DNA of 64,000 bases from Methylomonas methanica MC09 (GCF_000214665.1 NC_015572.1:558001-622000), one strand, 5' to 3'; shown: positions 1 through 10,001, numbered from the stretch's first letter. The notes: generated by a model from the letters alone, not told the origin. Numbers and translations are program-made.

Positions 1-1361
1 TTCAGGAACGATACGTCTTTGTGCAGGCGCAGAAGATAATGCGAACCGTGTTCGGTCAAGGTCATGGCGGCGTGAAAATTGGCCTTCAATACGAAGAAAA
101 TGCCAATAGCCATGCCGATGCAGATGCCTTGCAACAGATCGGTAGCCAGAATGGCAATTACGGTGATCGCAAACGGTAAAAATTGGTTCCAGCCTTTGTG
201 GTAGAACTCGACGAATAGCTTGGGTTTAGCCAGTTTGTAACCGGTTTGCAGCAAAATGGCAGCTAGGCAGGCCAGGGGGATTTGATTTAAAAAACCGCCG
301 AAAAATACCACGCTGACTAACAATAATACCCCGTGAAAAAAACTGGACAGGCGGGTTTGGCCGCCGGCATTGATATTCGCCGAGCTACGTACGATAACGG
401 CGGTAATGGGAATGCCGCCTATCAAGCCGCTGACGATATTGCCCAAACCTTGTGCTTTGAGCTCCCGATTGGTCGGCGCGATGCGTTTGTGAGGATCCAG
501 TTTATCGACCGCTTCGATGCTTAATAATGTTTCCAGGCTGGCGATGATGGCCAAGGTGGCGGCAATGCTGTATGTTTTTGGGTTTAACAGATAACGCCAG
601 TCCGGCATGCGGAATTGATCGATGAAATTAGCCACGCTGCCCAGTTCCGGTAACGACACCAAGTGCTTCTGGCTGATCGCCCAGTCCGGAGCGTATTGTA
701 AGGTCAGGCTGTTATAAGCCACGCCCCAGATTACCGCTACCAGCGGTCCGGGGATTAACTGCAGCAAATTAAAGCGTTTAAAGAGCTTGGTTTCCCACAA
801 AATCAATATGAGCAAGGCGATAATGCTGACCACGGTAGCGCCCGGGGTAATGCCTTCCAAGGCGTCGACCAATTCGAAAAAGCTGGATTCGGCGGTTTCC
901 TGCATGTAGCTTTCGTCGCCGTCGAAGCTGGTGTCGTAACCGGTGGCATGCGGAATTTGTTTGATGATCAAAATCAAGCCTATGGCCGCCAACATGCCTT
1001 TGATGACCGATACCGGGAAAAAAGCCCCAATCAAACCGGCTTTTAAAAAGCCCAGTACCAATTGAAATACGCCGGCCACTACCACGCTTAGCAAGAAGGC
1101 GTTAAAGCTGCCCAAGGTTTCGATGGCATTGAATACGATAACCGTCAAACCAGCGGCCGGACCGGATACGCTAAGGTGGGAGCCGCTGGCCCAGGCCACC
1201 ACGATGCCACCGACAATACCGGCAATCACGCCGGCAAACAACGGCGCCCCGGACGCCAGAGCAATACCCAGGCACAGGGGCAAGGCCACCAAAAACACCA
1301 CGATACTGGCGGGCAAGTCTCGGCGTAAATTGCTTAAGTAATACTGTAAATCGGATTTCAT
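1..1361 (-). CDS. SulP family inorganic anion transporter (partial, 3' end outside window)
   Basis: Predicted inner-membrane SulP permease, probably carrying bicarbonate or sulfate. About 453 N-terminal residues are present and the gene runs off the left edge, so a C-terminal STAS domain cannot be judged. The ATG at 1361 starts MKSDLQYYLSNLRRDLPAS, followed by many hydrophobic segments and the SulP-type stretch SGPAAGLTV near residue 65. A GAGG ribosome site lies about 8 bases upstream. It is 34 bases downstream of a beta-carbonic anhydrase gene on the same strand. That pairing, together with the DAB genes upstream, favours bicarbonate as substrate; this is inference from context, since SulP proteins also carry sulfate and dicarboxylates. 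Family confidence is high, substrate confidence moderate. Confidence 0.88.
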   Translation of the reverse strand, partial: MKSDLQYYLSNLRRDLPASIVVFLVALPLCLGIALASGAPLFAGVIAGIVGGIVVAWASGSHLSVSGPAAGLTVIVFNAIETLGSFNAFLLSVVVAGVFQLVLGFLKAGLIGAFFPVSVIKGMLAAIGLILIIKQIPHATGYDTSFDGDESYMQETAESSFFELVDALEGITPGATVVSIIALLILILWETKLFKRFNLLQLIPGPLVAVIWGVAYNSLTLQYAPDWAISQKHLVSLPELGSVANFIDQFRMPDWRYLLNPKTYSIAATLAIIASLETLLSIEAVDKLDPHKRIAPTNRELKAQGLGNIVSGLIGGIPITAVIVRSSANINAGGQTRLSSFFHGVLLLVSVVFFGGFLNQIPLACLAAILLQTGYKLAKPKLFVEFYHKGWNQFLPFAITVIAILATDLLQGICIGMAIGIFFVLKANFHAAMTLTEHGSHYLLRLHKDVSFL

Positions 1362-1395
1362 GGCTGATGCCTCGGTTAATTCATCTGATTAAAGG

Positions 1396-2031
1396 TTAAT
1401 CCGCGTAGCGGTAAATCGGGTGAATTTGCGTGTTGTGGTCCAATTTGATCAGTTCGTCGATCAAACCGTCTTCCAGTCCGTACACCCAGCCGTGTATGGA
1501 GGGCTGGTGCCCGTGTTTCCACGCTGACTGGATGATGGAAGTATGCGCCAAGCGGTAAACCTGTTCGATGATATTGATCTCGATCAGTCTGGCCAGTTTC
1601 TTGGCCGGATCAATGGCTTCCAGTTCGTCTTGATGCAGGCGGTAGATATCCTTGATATGCAGCAGCCACTTATTGGCAATCATCAATTCGGATAATTGCG
1701 GTTGCAAGGCGGCTTTAACACCGCCGCAGCCATAATGGCCGCAGACGATCACGTGTTTGACCTGCAAAACCGCAATCGCATACTGCAGAACACTTAGACA
1801 GTTAAAGTCGGTCATGATGACCTGATTGGCGATATTGCGATGCACGAAGATTTCGCCCGGTTGGGCATTAACCACGGTTTCCGCCGGCACTCGGCTGTCC
1901 GAGCAGCCTATCCATAAAAAATCAGGCCTTTGCTCTTTGGCCAGCTGTTTGAAATAGTCGGGATCTTTTCTGCTGACTTCCTGCGACCAGGCACGATTCT
2001 CAAGCAATAATTTGTCGGGGGTATGCATCAT
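1396..2031 (-). CDS. can: Beta-class carbonic anhydrase (Can-like)
   Basis: Interconverts CO2 and bicarbonate in the cytoplasm. The 211-residue protein is close to E. coli Can in length and sequence: the zinc ligands are Cys43, His99 and Cys102 (motifs CSDSRVPAE and HYGCGG), and the Asp45-Arg47 dyad is kept. Further family stretches are FVHRNIANQ and STIIQSAWKHG-type sequence. Two Met codons open the frame; an AAGGAAG ribosome site lies just ahead of the first. It sits between the DAB operon (123 bases upstream) and a SulP transporter (34 bases downstream), so it likely balances imported inorganic carbon for anaplerotic carboxylation. Confidence 0.95.
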   Translation of the reverse strand: MMHTPDKLLLENRAWSQEVSRKDPDYFKQLAKEQRPDFLWIGCSDSRVPAETVVNAQPGEIFVHRNIANQVIMTDFNCLSVLQYAIAVLQVKHVIVCGHYGCGGVKAALQPQLSELMIANKWLLHIKDIYRLHQDELEAIDPAKKLARLIEINIIEQVYRLAHTSIIQSAWKHGHQPSIHGWVYGLEDGLIDELIKLDHNTQIHPIYRYAD

Positions 2032-2154
2032 GAACTTCCTTAATCAGTTAAATTGTTTGTAATGGATGTTAATCAATAACGTTTGTTCAAAGCTAAATTT
2101 CCGGCCAATAATATCGAATCGAAAGTATATGGTTCGTTTCCCGGTAACGCGAGT

Positions 2155-3711
2155 CTAATTTACGGGGTGCTGCTCAAACGCGCGCTCGGCAAAAAAGCCG
2201 TCCGCCATCCATAGCGAAGGTTGATAAACGCGCTGTAACCACAAAGCTAAGGTATTTTCCTGTTGATTGAGTAACCATTGCGGATAAAAACCCAGCCATA
2301 AAACCAGCATAGCCGGAATCGCTAAAATGAATATCTCGCGCGGGCGCAGATCCTGTAAACGGGCAACCGTTTGCTGCGTGATCGGGCCTAACAGACCGCG
2401 CCGCGCAAAGCCCAGCACGTAAGCCGCTGCAATAATGGCTGTAAATAACGCCACCAGCGCCAGTGCCGGAAAGCTTTGCAGCGTGCCGAGTAAAATCAAT
2501 AATTCGGCCGGGAAGCCGCTGGTCAGCGGTACGCCGATACTGGACAAGGCAAATAGAAAAAAGCATACCGTCAAACGCGGCATGGGTTTGGCCAATCCAC
2601 CCAGATGCGCTAACTCGGTACTGCCCTGGCGTTGCCGGATCATACCGGCAATCAGCATTAAACTGCTGGCTACCACACTGAAATTCAGCAATTGCATAAT
2701 CGCCCCTTGTAAGCCTTGCAGCGTCAAAGACGCAACGCCGATCAACACCAAGCCTACATGGCTGATACTGGAATAGGCCAGCAGCCGGCGCAGATTGGTT
2801 TGTTGCAAGGCAATCAATCCGGCATACACCAAGGTGATGCCGCCGATAATGGCTAACAACCAGCGATGCTCGGTGGCCGCGACCGGCGCCAACGGAATGG
2901 CGAAGCGCACGATGCCGTATACGCCGAGCTTCAAGGCCGTTAACAGCGCGGTGATTTGGGCCGGTGCTTCCATGGCGACCGTCGGCAGCCAGGTATGAAA
3001 CGGCATCAACGGCGCTTTCGCCGCAAACCCCAGCATCAGTAATAACAAGATCAGGTTTTGCAGATTGTCCGCAACCGGCGTCTGCAATAATGCCGGCAAA
3101 CTGAAGGTTAGCGCTTGCGACATGGCGCCGCCGGCCAACTGGGCGTGGTTTAACGCCAGCAGGATAATACCGAACAACAGCGGTACGCCGCCGAATAGCA
3201 TGTACAACGTATATTTCATGGCGGCGTAACGGCGTTCGGCACCCATGCCCCACAGACCGATCAAAAAGAACAACGGCGGTAGCGTCAATTCCCAAAACAG
3301 GAAAAACAACAGCAAATCCAAGGCAGTAAACACGCCGATGGTGACGCTTTCCAGCACCAGTAGCAAGGCCAGGTGAAAGCGGTTAAGTTGCCGGACGCTG
3401 TTCCAGCCGAACAGTATCGCCATCAGCGTTACCCAGGCGGTCATCGGCAAAAACAGCAGCGAAATGCCGTCCACGCCCAATAGGTAATGCACATTCAGGC
3501 CGGGTATCCACAGATAATCTTCCTGGAATTGGAAGCCGCCAAAATCCGGATTAAAACCCACTACCACCAACAGGCAGAAGCATAGTTCGGCACAGGCCAC
3601 CAGCAGGCACAGGCGTTTGGCCCGTAGCGGGTTTTTTACCAATCCCAATAGCAAGGCGCCCAGCAAGGGCCAGATCAGACACAAGGATAGCAACGGAAAG
3701 TGATCAGTCAT
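2155..3711 (-). CDS. NuoM-like proton-translocating subunit, third in DAB cluster
   Basis: Membrane protein of the Mrp/complex I antiporter-like family (proton_antipo_M). It contains the TM5 glutamate in FWELTLPPLFFLIG, the TM7 lysine in FAAKAPLMPFHTWLP, and MEAPAQITALLTALKLG. Counting from the ATG at 3711 these are about Glu141 and Lys232. The frame opens at 3729, but MTDHFPLLSL resembles the start of the neighbouring subunit, so 3711 is preferred; no strong ribosome site separates the choices. It overlaps or abuts the preceding NuoM-like gene and ends the tightly coupled five-gene block. No other Nuo gene is present, so a role with DabA/DabB in ion-driven inorganic carbon uptake is more likely than complex I. 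Confidence 0.87.
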   Translation of the reverse strand: MTDHFPLLSLCLIWPLLGALLLGLVKNPLRAKRLCLLVACAELCFCLLVVVGFNPDFGGFQFQEDYLWIPGLNVHYLLGVDGISLLFLPMTAWVTLMAILFGWNSVRQLNRFHLALLLVLESVTIGVFTALDLLLFFLFWELTLPPLFFLIGLWGMGAERRYAAMKYTLYMLFGGVPLLFGIILLALNHAQLAGGAMSQALTFSLPALLQTPVADNLQNLILLLLMLGFAAKAPLMPFHTWLPTVAMEAPAQITALLTALKLGVYGIVRFAIPLAPVAATEHRWLLAIIGGITLVYAGLIALQQTNLRRLLAYSSISHVGLVLIGVASLTLQGLQGAIMQLLNFSVVASSLMLIAGMIRQRQGSTELAHLGGLAKPMPRLTVCFFLFALSSIGVPLTSGFPAELLILLGTLQSFPALALVALFTAIIAAAYVLGFARRGLLGPITQQTVARLQDLRPREIFILAIPAMLVLWLGFYPQWLLNQQENTLALWLQRVYQPSLWMADGFFAERAFEQHPVN

Positions 3712-5242
3712 GATCGGGCTCATTGGCATGGTGGCTGTGATGCTCCGGATAGTGTTCGCCGATTTCGTTGGCTTCCTGGTCGATGAATTTCAGCCAAGGT
3801 GTGGTGTAAAAGCCGGTGGCCACCAGCAAGCCGCAAATCGCCAGGGCAATAATCCGCTCCTGTACCACCGGATGGTGGATACTGCTGTAGGGTTGCACAA
3901 ACCGCTTGGGGTTCGCTATGAAAAGCCGTTGAAAGGCCCACAGCAAAAAACCGGCGGCCACGACGTTGCCGATTAAGATGGCAATGGCGATCAGCCAGCC
4001 GTGTTCTTCGATAGTGCCTTCGATGAGTAAATGGGCGGCATCGAACCCCGGTGTACCCGGCATGACCATGGTGCTGAGCGCGGAAATCAAGAACAACAGG
4101 CCGATCGCCGAATTATTCTCGAACAAGCCGCCCAGTCTCGGCAAATAGGAGGTGCGGGTACGCTCGTAAATCAGGCCGATACTGAACAGCATGCCGGCCG
4201 TGGCCAAACCGTACGCTACCGACAGCAAAATACTGCCTTCCAAGGCAAAATCGTTAAATGAGAATACCCCGATCACCAACATGCCGGTATGGCTGATCAC
4301 CGCAAAGGCCAGCAAGCGGCGCATGTTGATTTGCATCAACGCCAGCAGGGCGCCGTAAAAAATCCCCAGCAAGCCCAAACTCACCACGAACCCCGCCCAA
4401 TGTTCCGCAGCCCCGGGCACCAAGGGCAGGATAAAACGCACGACGGCGTAAATGCCCAGTTTCAGACCGTGCAAAAAAATCGCCGCGCTGGCCGCGGTGC
4501 CGTGCTCCGCCAGCAAGGGCAACCAGGCGTGAAACGGGAATAAGGGCATGCGTACCGCAAAGCCGAAAAACAGCAGGATGAAAATCAAGGTTTCCCGCGG
4601 AATGGCCAGATTATGATGCTTTAAGGTCAGCCAGTCGAAACTGAAAGCCAGACCGCTTTGCATCAAACCGAAACTCAACAGTAAAAAACCTGCCAAACTC
4701 ATCCCCAAACCCGGCAACCAATATTGCAATAGGGTCTTGACCACTTGATTGCGTTGTTCGCCGGTACCCGCCGACACCGTCAATAACACCACCGGCACCA
4801 ACTCCAGCAAACACCAAAACCAGAATTGCATGGCGTTCAAGGCTACGAAAGCGCCGATCAGGATCCCCTGGTAAGCCAGCAGGCAGGCTACGAACAACCT
4901 GTCGTGGCGATGGCGGGTAATCATGGTGTAGACCAAGGCCAGCAAACCCAAAATAGCGGTGAGCGGCACGAAGAGAATGTTGGTGCCGTCCACGCCGACC
5001 CGATAGCCCAGGCCCAGAACGTCGACACTTTCGGCCAGATGAATACCGGGCGCTTGGGAGTCGAACACCCGCAATAAATAAATACTTAGGGCCAGATTCA
5101 ACAGCGCGCCGCATAAGCCCAGTTTCAGGCTGCGGGCCGGCTTGTTGAACAGCACCAGGCCCATCGTCAACAGCGGTACCAGCGTCAACGCTGTCAATAA
5201 CGGAAAGAAGGTCGCCGATGGCCAGTAAACGATATCCGTCAC
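3704..5242 (-). CDS. NuoM-like proton-translocating subunit, second in DAB cluster
   Basis: A 512-residue polytopic membrane protein of the proton_antipo_M family. The TM5 glutamate is retained (Glu147 in CLLELVPVVLL), but the residue aligned with the TM7 pump lysine is arginine (Arg231 in FAVRMPLFPFHAWLP), unlike the other NuoM-like subunits here. A later lysine (Lys261, HGLKLGIY) is present. The C-terminal tail is His/Glu/Asp-rich (GEHYPEHHSHHANEPDHD). It starts four bases inside the end of the DabB gene (ATGA overlap), which implies translational coupling. Likely a membrane partner in the DAB bicarbonate/CO2 uptake machine; the Arg substitution may change its proton path. Confidence 0.87.
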   Translation of the reverse strand: MTDIVYWPSATFFPLLTALTLVPLLTMGLVLFNKPARSLKLGLCGALLNLALSIYLLRVFDSQAPGIHLAESVDVLGLGYRVGVDGTNILFVPLTAILGLLALVYTMITRHRHDRLFVACLLAYQGILIGAFVALNAMQFWFWCLLELVPVVLLTVSAGTGEQRNQVVKTLLQYWLPGLGMSLAGFLLLSFGLMQSGLAFSFDWLTLKHHNLAIPRETLIFILLFFGFAVRMPLFPFHAWLPLLAEHGTAASAAIFLHGLKLGIYAVVRFILPLVPGAAEHWAGFVVSLGLLGIFYGALLALMQINMRRLLAFAVISHTGMLVIGVFSFNDFALEGSILLSVAYGLATAGMLFSIGLIYERTRTSYLPRLGGLFENNSAIGLLFLISALSTMVMPGTPGFDAAHLLIEGTIEEHGWLIAIAILIGNVVAAGFLLWAFQRLFIANPKRFVQPYSSIHHPVVQERIIALAICGLLVATGFYTTPWLKFIDQEANEIGEHYPEHHSHHANEPDHD

Positions 5243-6816
5243 GATGCGTACCCCAAGGCCACCATCAGCGTGATCAGCACAAACAACACCAGATATCGAG
5301 GACTCAACAGCAAGTGCTCGAAACGATTGGCGCGCCGCCCCAGTCGCCGCCCCCAGCTGATGGAATCCCGGCCGATACCGCGCAAAATAAACCGGTATTC
5401 AAACCAGTTCATCAGGGCCGCGGTCCATTCAGCCAGCTTGCCGGCCAGTCCGCTACCGCGGGCGAAACTGTCCTCATCGCTGTCCAGGTTCGCGCCCATC
5501 CTGCGTTCCTCCCATTCCGCCAACGACGAAATGGCTTTGATGGTCGGCGCCGGCACGCCCAGCGCGGGATCTATGATGCGTTCGTCGATGTCGCGCATAT
5601 CTTTTGCCAATTGTTGGATCGGTTTGACCAACATCCAGTCCAAGGCCTGCTCCAGCCAGCCGCGTTGCAACGAGACCATGAACGCCCAGCGGCAATCCGC
5701 CCAACGCGGCGAAACAGGGCGTACGGCTTGGCATTGGGTGGCATGCAATATCGATGGCGCCGTCAGCAACAAATAGCAGCGTACCACGGCATGGGCGCAT
5801 AAATGCCAGCCGGCCAATTGCCAAAAGCCCAGGCCGCACTCCAGAAACATCAAGCCCAACTGAGCCGAAGTGGCGTAAACCTGGGCGCTTTTGATATCGG
5901 TCTGGCTCAAGCCTACCCAATAACCGTAAACGGCGGTAAGCCCGCCCACTATCGCCAACAACAACATGGCCAGTGGCGCTTGGTTAAACAAGGCTTGTAA
6001 TTGAATCAGCAAAAACACCCCGGCATGTATCATTACGCCGCCGTAAAAAACGGCACTGGAAGGCGTCGGCCCTTCCATGGCCCTGGCCAACCACGGAGTA
6101 AACGGAATCTGCGCCGATTTGGCGCAGGCCGCCAATGCAAAACACCAGGCCAGCAAGTTGGCGTCACCTCGCGCCAGATCGGCCGCATGTTGATTGATGA
6201 CTTGCCAATCGGCGCTTTCCAGCCAGATCAGGGACAGAGCGATACCCAGCAGAAAGCCGCCGTCGCCGACCCGGTTGGTGACAAAGGCGCGGGTGGCGTT
6301 ATGGACGGCAATCGGCCTGTCGTAGGCATAGGCGATCAGCCAATAGGAACAAACCCCGGCGACTTCCCAGCCGATAAAGGTAAACACGGCATTGCCGGAC
6401 AACACCAGCAACAACATGGCCGCCGCAAATAGATTAAGAATGAAAAAAAAGCGGTGAAAGCCGGCCTCGCGGTGCAAATAATTCACGGAAAACCGCATCA
6501 CCACCAGCAGCAACAGCGAAAACAAGGCCGCCAAGCCCACATTAAAACCGGAGTTGCGTAACGAGAACCCGATGTTGAGGTGGCCGCTGCTCAGCCAAGT
6601 ACCGTAAATCAGGTTATCCGCGATCGACCCGGAATCAGTCGAAGCCAGTGCGGTCAAGGCCAGTAAAGCGGAAAAGGAAATGGCCGTCACGCTGATCCGC
6701 GCGGTCAAGCGTTCATCGGTCTCACCGGAAATGAGCCGCAAAAAATGCAGGCCGCCGATCAACGCCGCCGCCAACGTCGGTAAGCACGGCACCCATAAAA
6801 TCCAGCAAGCGTCCAT
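5239..6816 (-). CDS. dabB: DabB / NuoL-like membrane subunit of the DAB inorganic carbon transporter
   Basis: A 525-residue NuoL/MrpA-family membrane protein. Diagnostic stretches are VGDGGFLLGIAL, the lysine-bearing CAKSAQIPFTPWL and MEGPTPSSAVFYGG. In characterised DAB systems this subunit couples the proton gradient to DabA, giving vectorial CO2 hydration. The gene directly follows dabA (the stop and start share a base) and overlaps the next NuoM-like gene by four bases. Its immediate dabA neighbour is the main reason for calling it DabB rather than NuoL. Confidence 0.92.
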   Translation of the reverse strand: MDACWILWVPCLPTLAAALIGGLHFLRLISGETDERLTARISVTAISFSALLALTALASTDSGSIADNLIYGTWLSSGHLNIGFSLRNSGFNVGLAALFSLLLLVVMRFSVNYLHREAGFHRFFFILNLFAAAMLLLVLSGNAVFTFIGWEVAGVCSYWLIAYAYDRPIAVHNATRAFVTNRVGDGGFLLGIALSLIWLESADWQVINQHAADLARGDANLLAWCFALAACAKSAQIPFTPWLARAMEGPTPSSAVFYGGVMIHAGVFLLIQLQALFNQAPLAMLLLAIVGGLTAVYGYWVGLSQTDIKSAQVYATSAQLGLMFLECGLGFWQLAGWHLCAHAVVRCYLLLTAPSILHATQCQAVRPVSPRWADCRWAFMVSLQRGWLEQALDWMLVKPIQQLAKDMRDIDERIIDPALGVPAPTIKAISSLAEWEERRMGANLDSDEDSFARGSGLAGKLAEWTAALMNWFEYRFILRGIGRDSISWGRRLGRRANRFEHLLLSPRYLVLFVLITLMVALGYAS

Positions 6817-9800
6817 TAGCCCGGTTCTCCGCTAAATGAGGGTTGTTTAATCAGCATCGGCGCCACAGGCAGCGTTTCCTCGCGATAGCAATCGGGCGAA
6901 TTGTCTCTTAGCGGCAATGGTTTATCGGCGGCTTGCCAAGGCATAAAGCCGCTAGCGCGCCGGAACACGAAAATCTCGCCGCTATCCGGGTCTTTGCTGC
7001 TGAGATGTACCCAGCCGCCGCCGATCAGTTCCCGTAGGCTCTCCTGCCGGTTGTAGATTTTTTCCAGCACGGTGGTTTTGGCTTCCACGACTATTTGCAG
7101 GCGCATGGCTTCGTGGATTTCTATCATTTGTTTGGGCAGGCCGGTGCGCAAATCGCTGCCGGCGCCTTCCATGACGGCGCAAAAGCCGGTCAGATTGTGC
7201 GGTACCTTGGAGCCGCAGCCCAAACGTTCGTTGTTGACGGTGGAAAAATAATATTCCAGATTGATGCCGGCACCGACCGGGCCGACCGCCAGCAAAATGC
7301 CTTCCAGAATAGTGCCCTCGGGGTCCTGAGTGGGGTCGTAGGAAATCAAAAACAGCCGCCTGTCGAAGAAGGCACCCTGCGTCAGCGAGCGGCGGCCGAC
7401 CAGTGCGGCGGCATTGGTGGCGTGTCCCAATTCGGGCCGGGCTTGGGAAAAATCCGCGGCGCGGTTCAAGAAGTGCCGTAAAGCCTGAGCGGGGGTCGGC
7501 TTCCGCGGCGCCGATGCCAGTCGCCGGCAGCGTTCGTGCGCCGACATGCGTTGAGCATGCTCCATCTCAGCCACGAAGCGCTGGAACGCCGGTAGCCGGG
7601 CGGCGGGAATATCGGCGCTGTCGTACCAGGTGATATCTTCGTCGCAGGTATTGTGTTCGGCGCCGATAAACCACGTGTGTTCGGGGATGTCGATATTGTG
7701 CTCAAGCAATAATTGACGAATTTCCGCACGATTGGCCATCGCCGCGAACAAGCGGGCATTCGGGCCTCCGTGCCGGCCGCTGCAGGCGCCGCAATCGTAA
7801 GCCGCCAGATGCGGGTTATTCTGGCTCATGGAGCCGTGTCCCATTAGGACCACAATCTCCGCAAAGCCGTAGGTCAGGCCGGTATTTTTTAAAAATGCCG
7901 CAATCCGCTCGGCTTGTTCTGAATCGGTAAACCCCAACCTGGGGTTTTGCGGCGTGGCCGGTACTGCAGGGTGTTCGGCTTGGAATTGCAGATGCGTTTC
8001 CACCTGCGCGCCCAGTGTGTGTCCTGCCTGCTGCAGCAAGCGCTGCTGTTGTTTGGGCGTAAAGCTTTTCAGCAACAATCCGGCCAGAGTAAACGGTGCG
8101 GCGATACCGATCAGCGGCGCTGACGACAAGACTCCCCGGCGCAAACCGTGAAATATCAGTCTGCCAAGCGCCAGCTTGATGCTATTGCGGCGTTTATGCC
8201 GTTTCAACAATAACGCGCGTTCGGGTCGGCTTTGTTCCCGCACTGTATGCGACGGCGTCACCACCACCGGGCATAAAGGCGTGGCGTGCGCGTCGTCCAG
8301 TCCCTGGTAATGCATGGGCACGCCGAAAAAGCCGGCCGCGCCCAGCGTTTCCACGGCGGGATTCAATTCCTCCAGATGCCGGCGTATGCCTTCCTCGCGG
8401 TCGTCCATGCAAAAGACGATTTGCGCCTGCGGCGCTTGCCGGCGCTGCGCCCAGCGGCCGCGATTATGATTGGCATGCAAGGCTTGCAATAAATCCTGCT
8501 GGTAGTGCCGTTCGTATGCATCCAGCCAGACCCGCTGTCTGTGAGACGGCGTGAATGCCTCGATAAGCGTCAGCCAGTTCAGCAACTGCGCTTTTGGCAA
8601 TTGGCTTAGCTCGGCGGCACGCAGTCCCAAATCCCGGCACAGCCGAAATAATTGCCAGCCTTGCGTATTAGCATGGATGCCGCCTGTTTGGCCGGCCAGC
8701 GGGCTGTGTTGCCAGGTATGGATGCGTTCTGTCAACACCTGCCATGGGCGGTTGTCTCTGGGATTGTCGGCGACTAAACTTTGCCCGGCCTGCTGCAGGT
8801 ATTCGGGCAATTGTCCGCCGAATACGGCGTGTCTGACCGCGACCTCCGCGTTGTTTTTTTCAAAATACGCCTGCAATTTGCCGATGTGCATGGGACAACG
8901 CCAAGTGGCTTTGGCGAAGGCTTGCAAACAAGCCTGATCCAGAATCAGCCGTATTGCCAGATAATCGGCCAGTAGCGTTTGGCTTTGGCCTTCCGCTGAG
9001 TAGTCCGGATGGGTTTGCCGCCAGTTCAGCAAGCCCGACCAGCCGGGCAATTCCAAGGCCAGCCGTTCCAGATAGCCCGCCCAGCGCTCGCAGGGAATAC
9101 CGGCCATTTCCAGTTGTTGGACTATGGCATCGCCGGCTGCTTCGGGCAACGCGTCAACCAATTGGGGCCAGTCGGTTAAATCCTGAAACAGCGCTTCCGC
9201 GTCATGCGGCAGCGTTTGCCGCCAGGCTTTGTACAAACCCAGTGTTTGCCGTTGCGGCAAACGCCAAGCCGCCTGGCCTTCGTCCAGGACGGATGCGCAG
9301 AGTTTGATCAAGCGCGGTCTTACGTTCTCCAGAATATCGGTACCGGTTAAAGCCAGCAGCAAGCCGCGCAGGGTCAGGCTGTCGCCGACTTGGTCGAATA
9401 ACCCGCGCACGGCCTGCAGCTCCAGGTCTTTGCGCGCGGACGGCAGGCTAACGCCGGCGTTGCTCAACCAAGTTTCGGCTTGTTCGCGACTTAAATCCAG
9501 CAGCTGTTCCGGGTGCAACTCGGGCAGGGTCAATTCAAGCCGGTCCAGCACGGTTTCCCATAGCGCACGGGCATCCGGTTGTTGCAACAAGTCCGATTCC
9601 TGCAGTTGCCAAGTCAATTGCGCCGGGTTCAGCGGCGACAAGTCGCTGAGCAGGGCCTGCCGATAGAATTGCCGGCGCGTCGGGGCATTGTCCGAGCCAT
9701 TACTGGCTGCAACGGGTCCGGCGTCCGCCAAATAGTCGTTTAGGGCGGCGTCGATATCGGCGTCGGAGATGCGTCCTTGGGCATGGAATTGGCGGAATTG

Positions 9801-10001
9801 CGCCTCGGGCAAATAACAGTCGATGCCGGTCAAGGCGGTAAATTCCGCCAAGGCCTGCTCGAACGGCAGGTGTTGAAAACCGTGCAAGGTGTTGTGATGC
9901 ACGAAATCGTGTATCGGCGCCTGACCGGGCAGTACGTGATCCAGATGACGGATTGCATCCAGGACGATTTGCCGTTTCGGGTTTTGCGCGGGTGTATTCA
10001 A
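6816..10001 (-). CDS. dabA: DabA, DUF2309 zinc protein of the DAB inorganic carbon transporter
   Basis: A 1061-residue DUF2309 protein, a long form of the family. DabA resembles a beta-carbonic anhydrase at its active site, and the expected zinc and catalytic residues are visible: Cys531 and Asp533 in FCMDDREEG, His722 in MGHGSMSQNN, and Cys737 in YDCGACSGRHGG. It is predicted to be a peripheral cytoplasmic protein bound to DabB, hydrating CO2 to bicarbonate using the ion gradient. The start overlaps the end of the upstream NuoM-like gene by four bases (ATGA), and its stop touches dabB. The flanking carbonic anhydrase and SulP genes support an inorganic-carbon role. Confidence 0.95.
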   Translation of the reverse strand: MNTPAQNPKRQIVLDAIRHLDHVLPGQAPIHDFVHHNTLHGFQHLPFEQALAEFTALTGIDCYLPEAQFRQFHAQGRISDADIDAALNDYLADAGPVAASNGSDNAPTRRQFYRQALLSDLSPLNPAQLTWQLQESDLLQQPDARALWETVLDRLELTLPELHPEQLLDLSREQAETWLSNAGVSLPSARKDLELQAVRGLFDQVGDSLTLRGLLLALTGTDILENVRPRLIKLCASVLDEGQAAWRLPQRQTLGLYKAWRQTLPHDAEALFQDLTDWPQLVDALPEAAGDAIVQQLEMAGIPCERWAGYLERLALELPGWSGLLNWRQTHPDYSAEGQSQTLLADYLAIRLILDQACLQAFAKATWRCPMHIGKLQAYFEKNNAEVAVRHAVFGGQLPEYLQQAGQSLVADNPRDNRPWQVLTERIHTWQHSPLAGQTGGIHANTQGWQLFRLCRDLGLRAAELSQLPKAQLLNWLTLIEAFTPSHRQRVWLDAYERHYQQDLLQALHANHNRGRWAQRRQAPQAQIVFCMDDREEGIRRHLEELNPAVETLGAAGFFGVPMHYQGLDDAHATPLCPVVVTPSHTVREQSRPERALLLKRHKRRNSIKLALGRLIFHGLRRGVLSSAPLIGIAAPFTLAGLLLKSFTPKQQQRLLQQAGHTLGAQVETHLQFQAEHPAVPATPQNPRLGFTDSEQAERIAAFLKNTGLTYGFAEIVVLMGHGSMSQNNPHLAAYDCGACSGRHGGPNARLFAAMANRAEIRQLLLEHNIDIPEHTWFIGAEHNTCDEDITWYDSADIPAARLPAFQRFVAEMEHAQRMSAHERCRRLASAPRKPTPAQALRHFLNRAADFSQARPELGHATNAAALVGRRSLTQGAFFDRRLFLISYDPTQDPEGTILEGILLAVGPVGAGINLEYYFSTVNNERLGCGSKVPHNLTGFCAVMEGAGSDLRTGLPKQMIEIHEAMRLQIVVEAKTTVLEKIYNRQESLRELIGGGWVHLSSKDPDSGEIFVFRRASGFMPWQAADKPLPLRDNSPDCYREETLPVAPMLIKQPSFSGEPG

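Noticed and set aside
2174-3295. Long minus-strand frame inside the NuoM-like gene
   Set aside because: It overlaps a clear membrane-protein gene in another frame and encodes Arg/His/Ala-rich sequence without family features.
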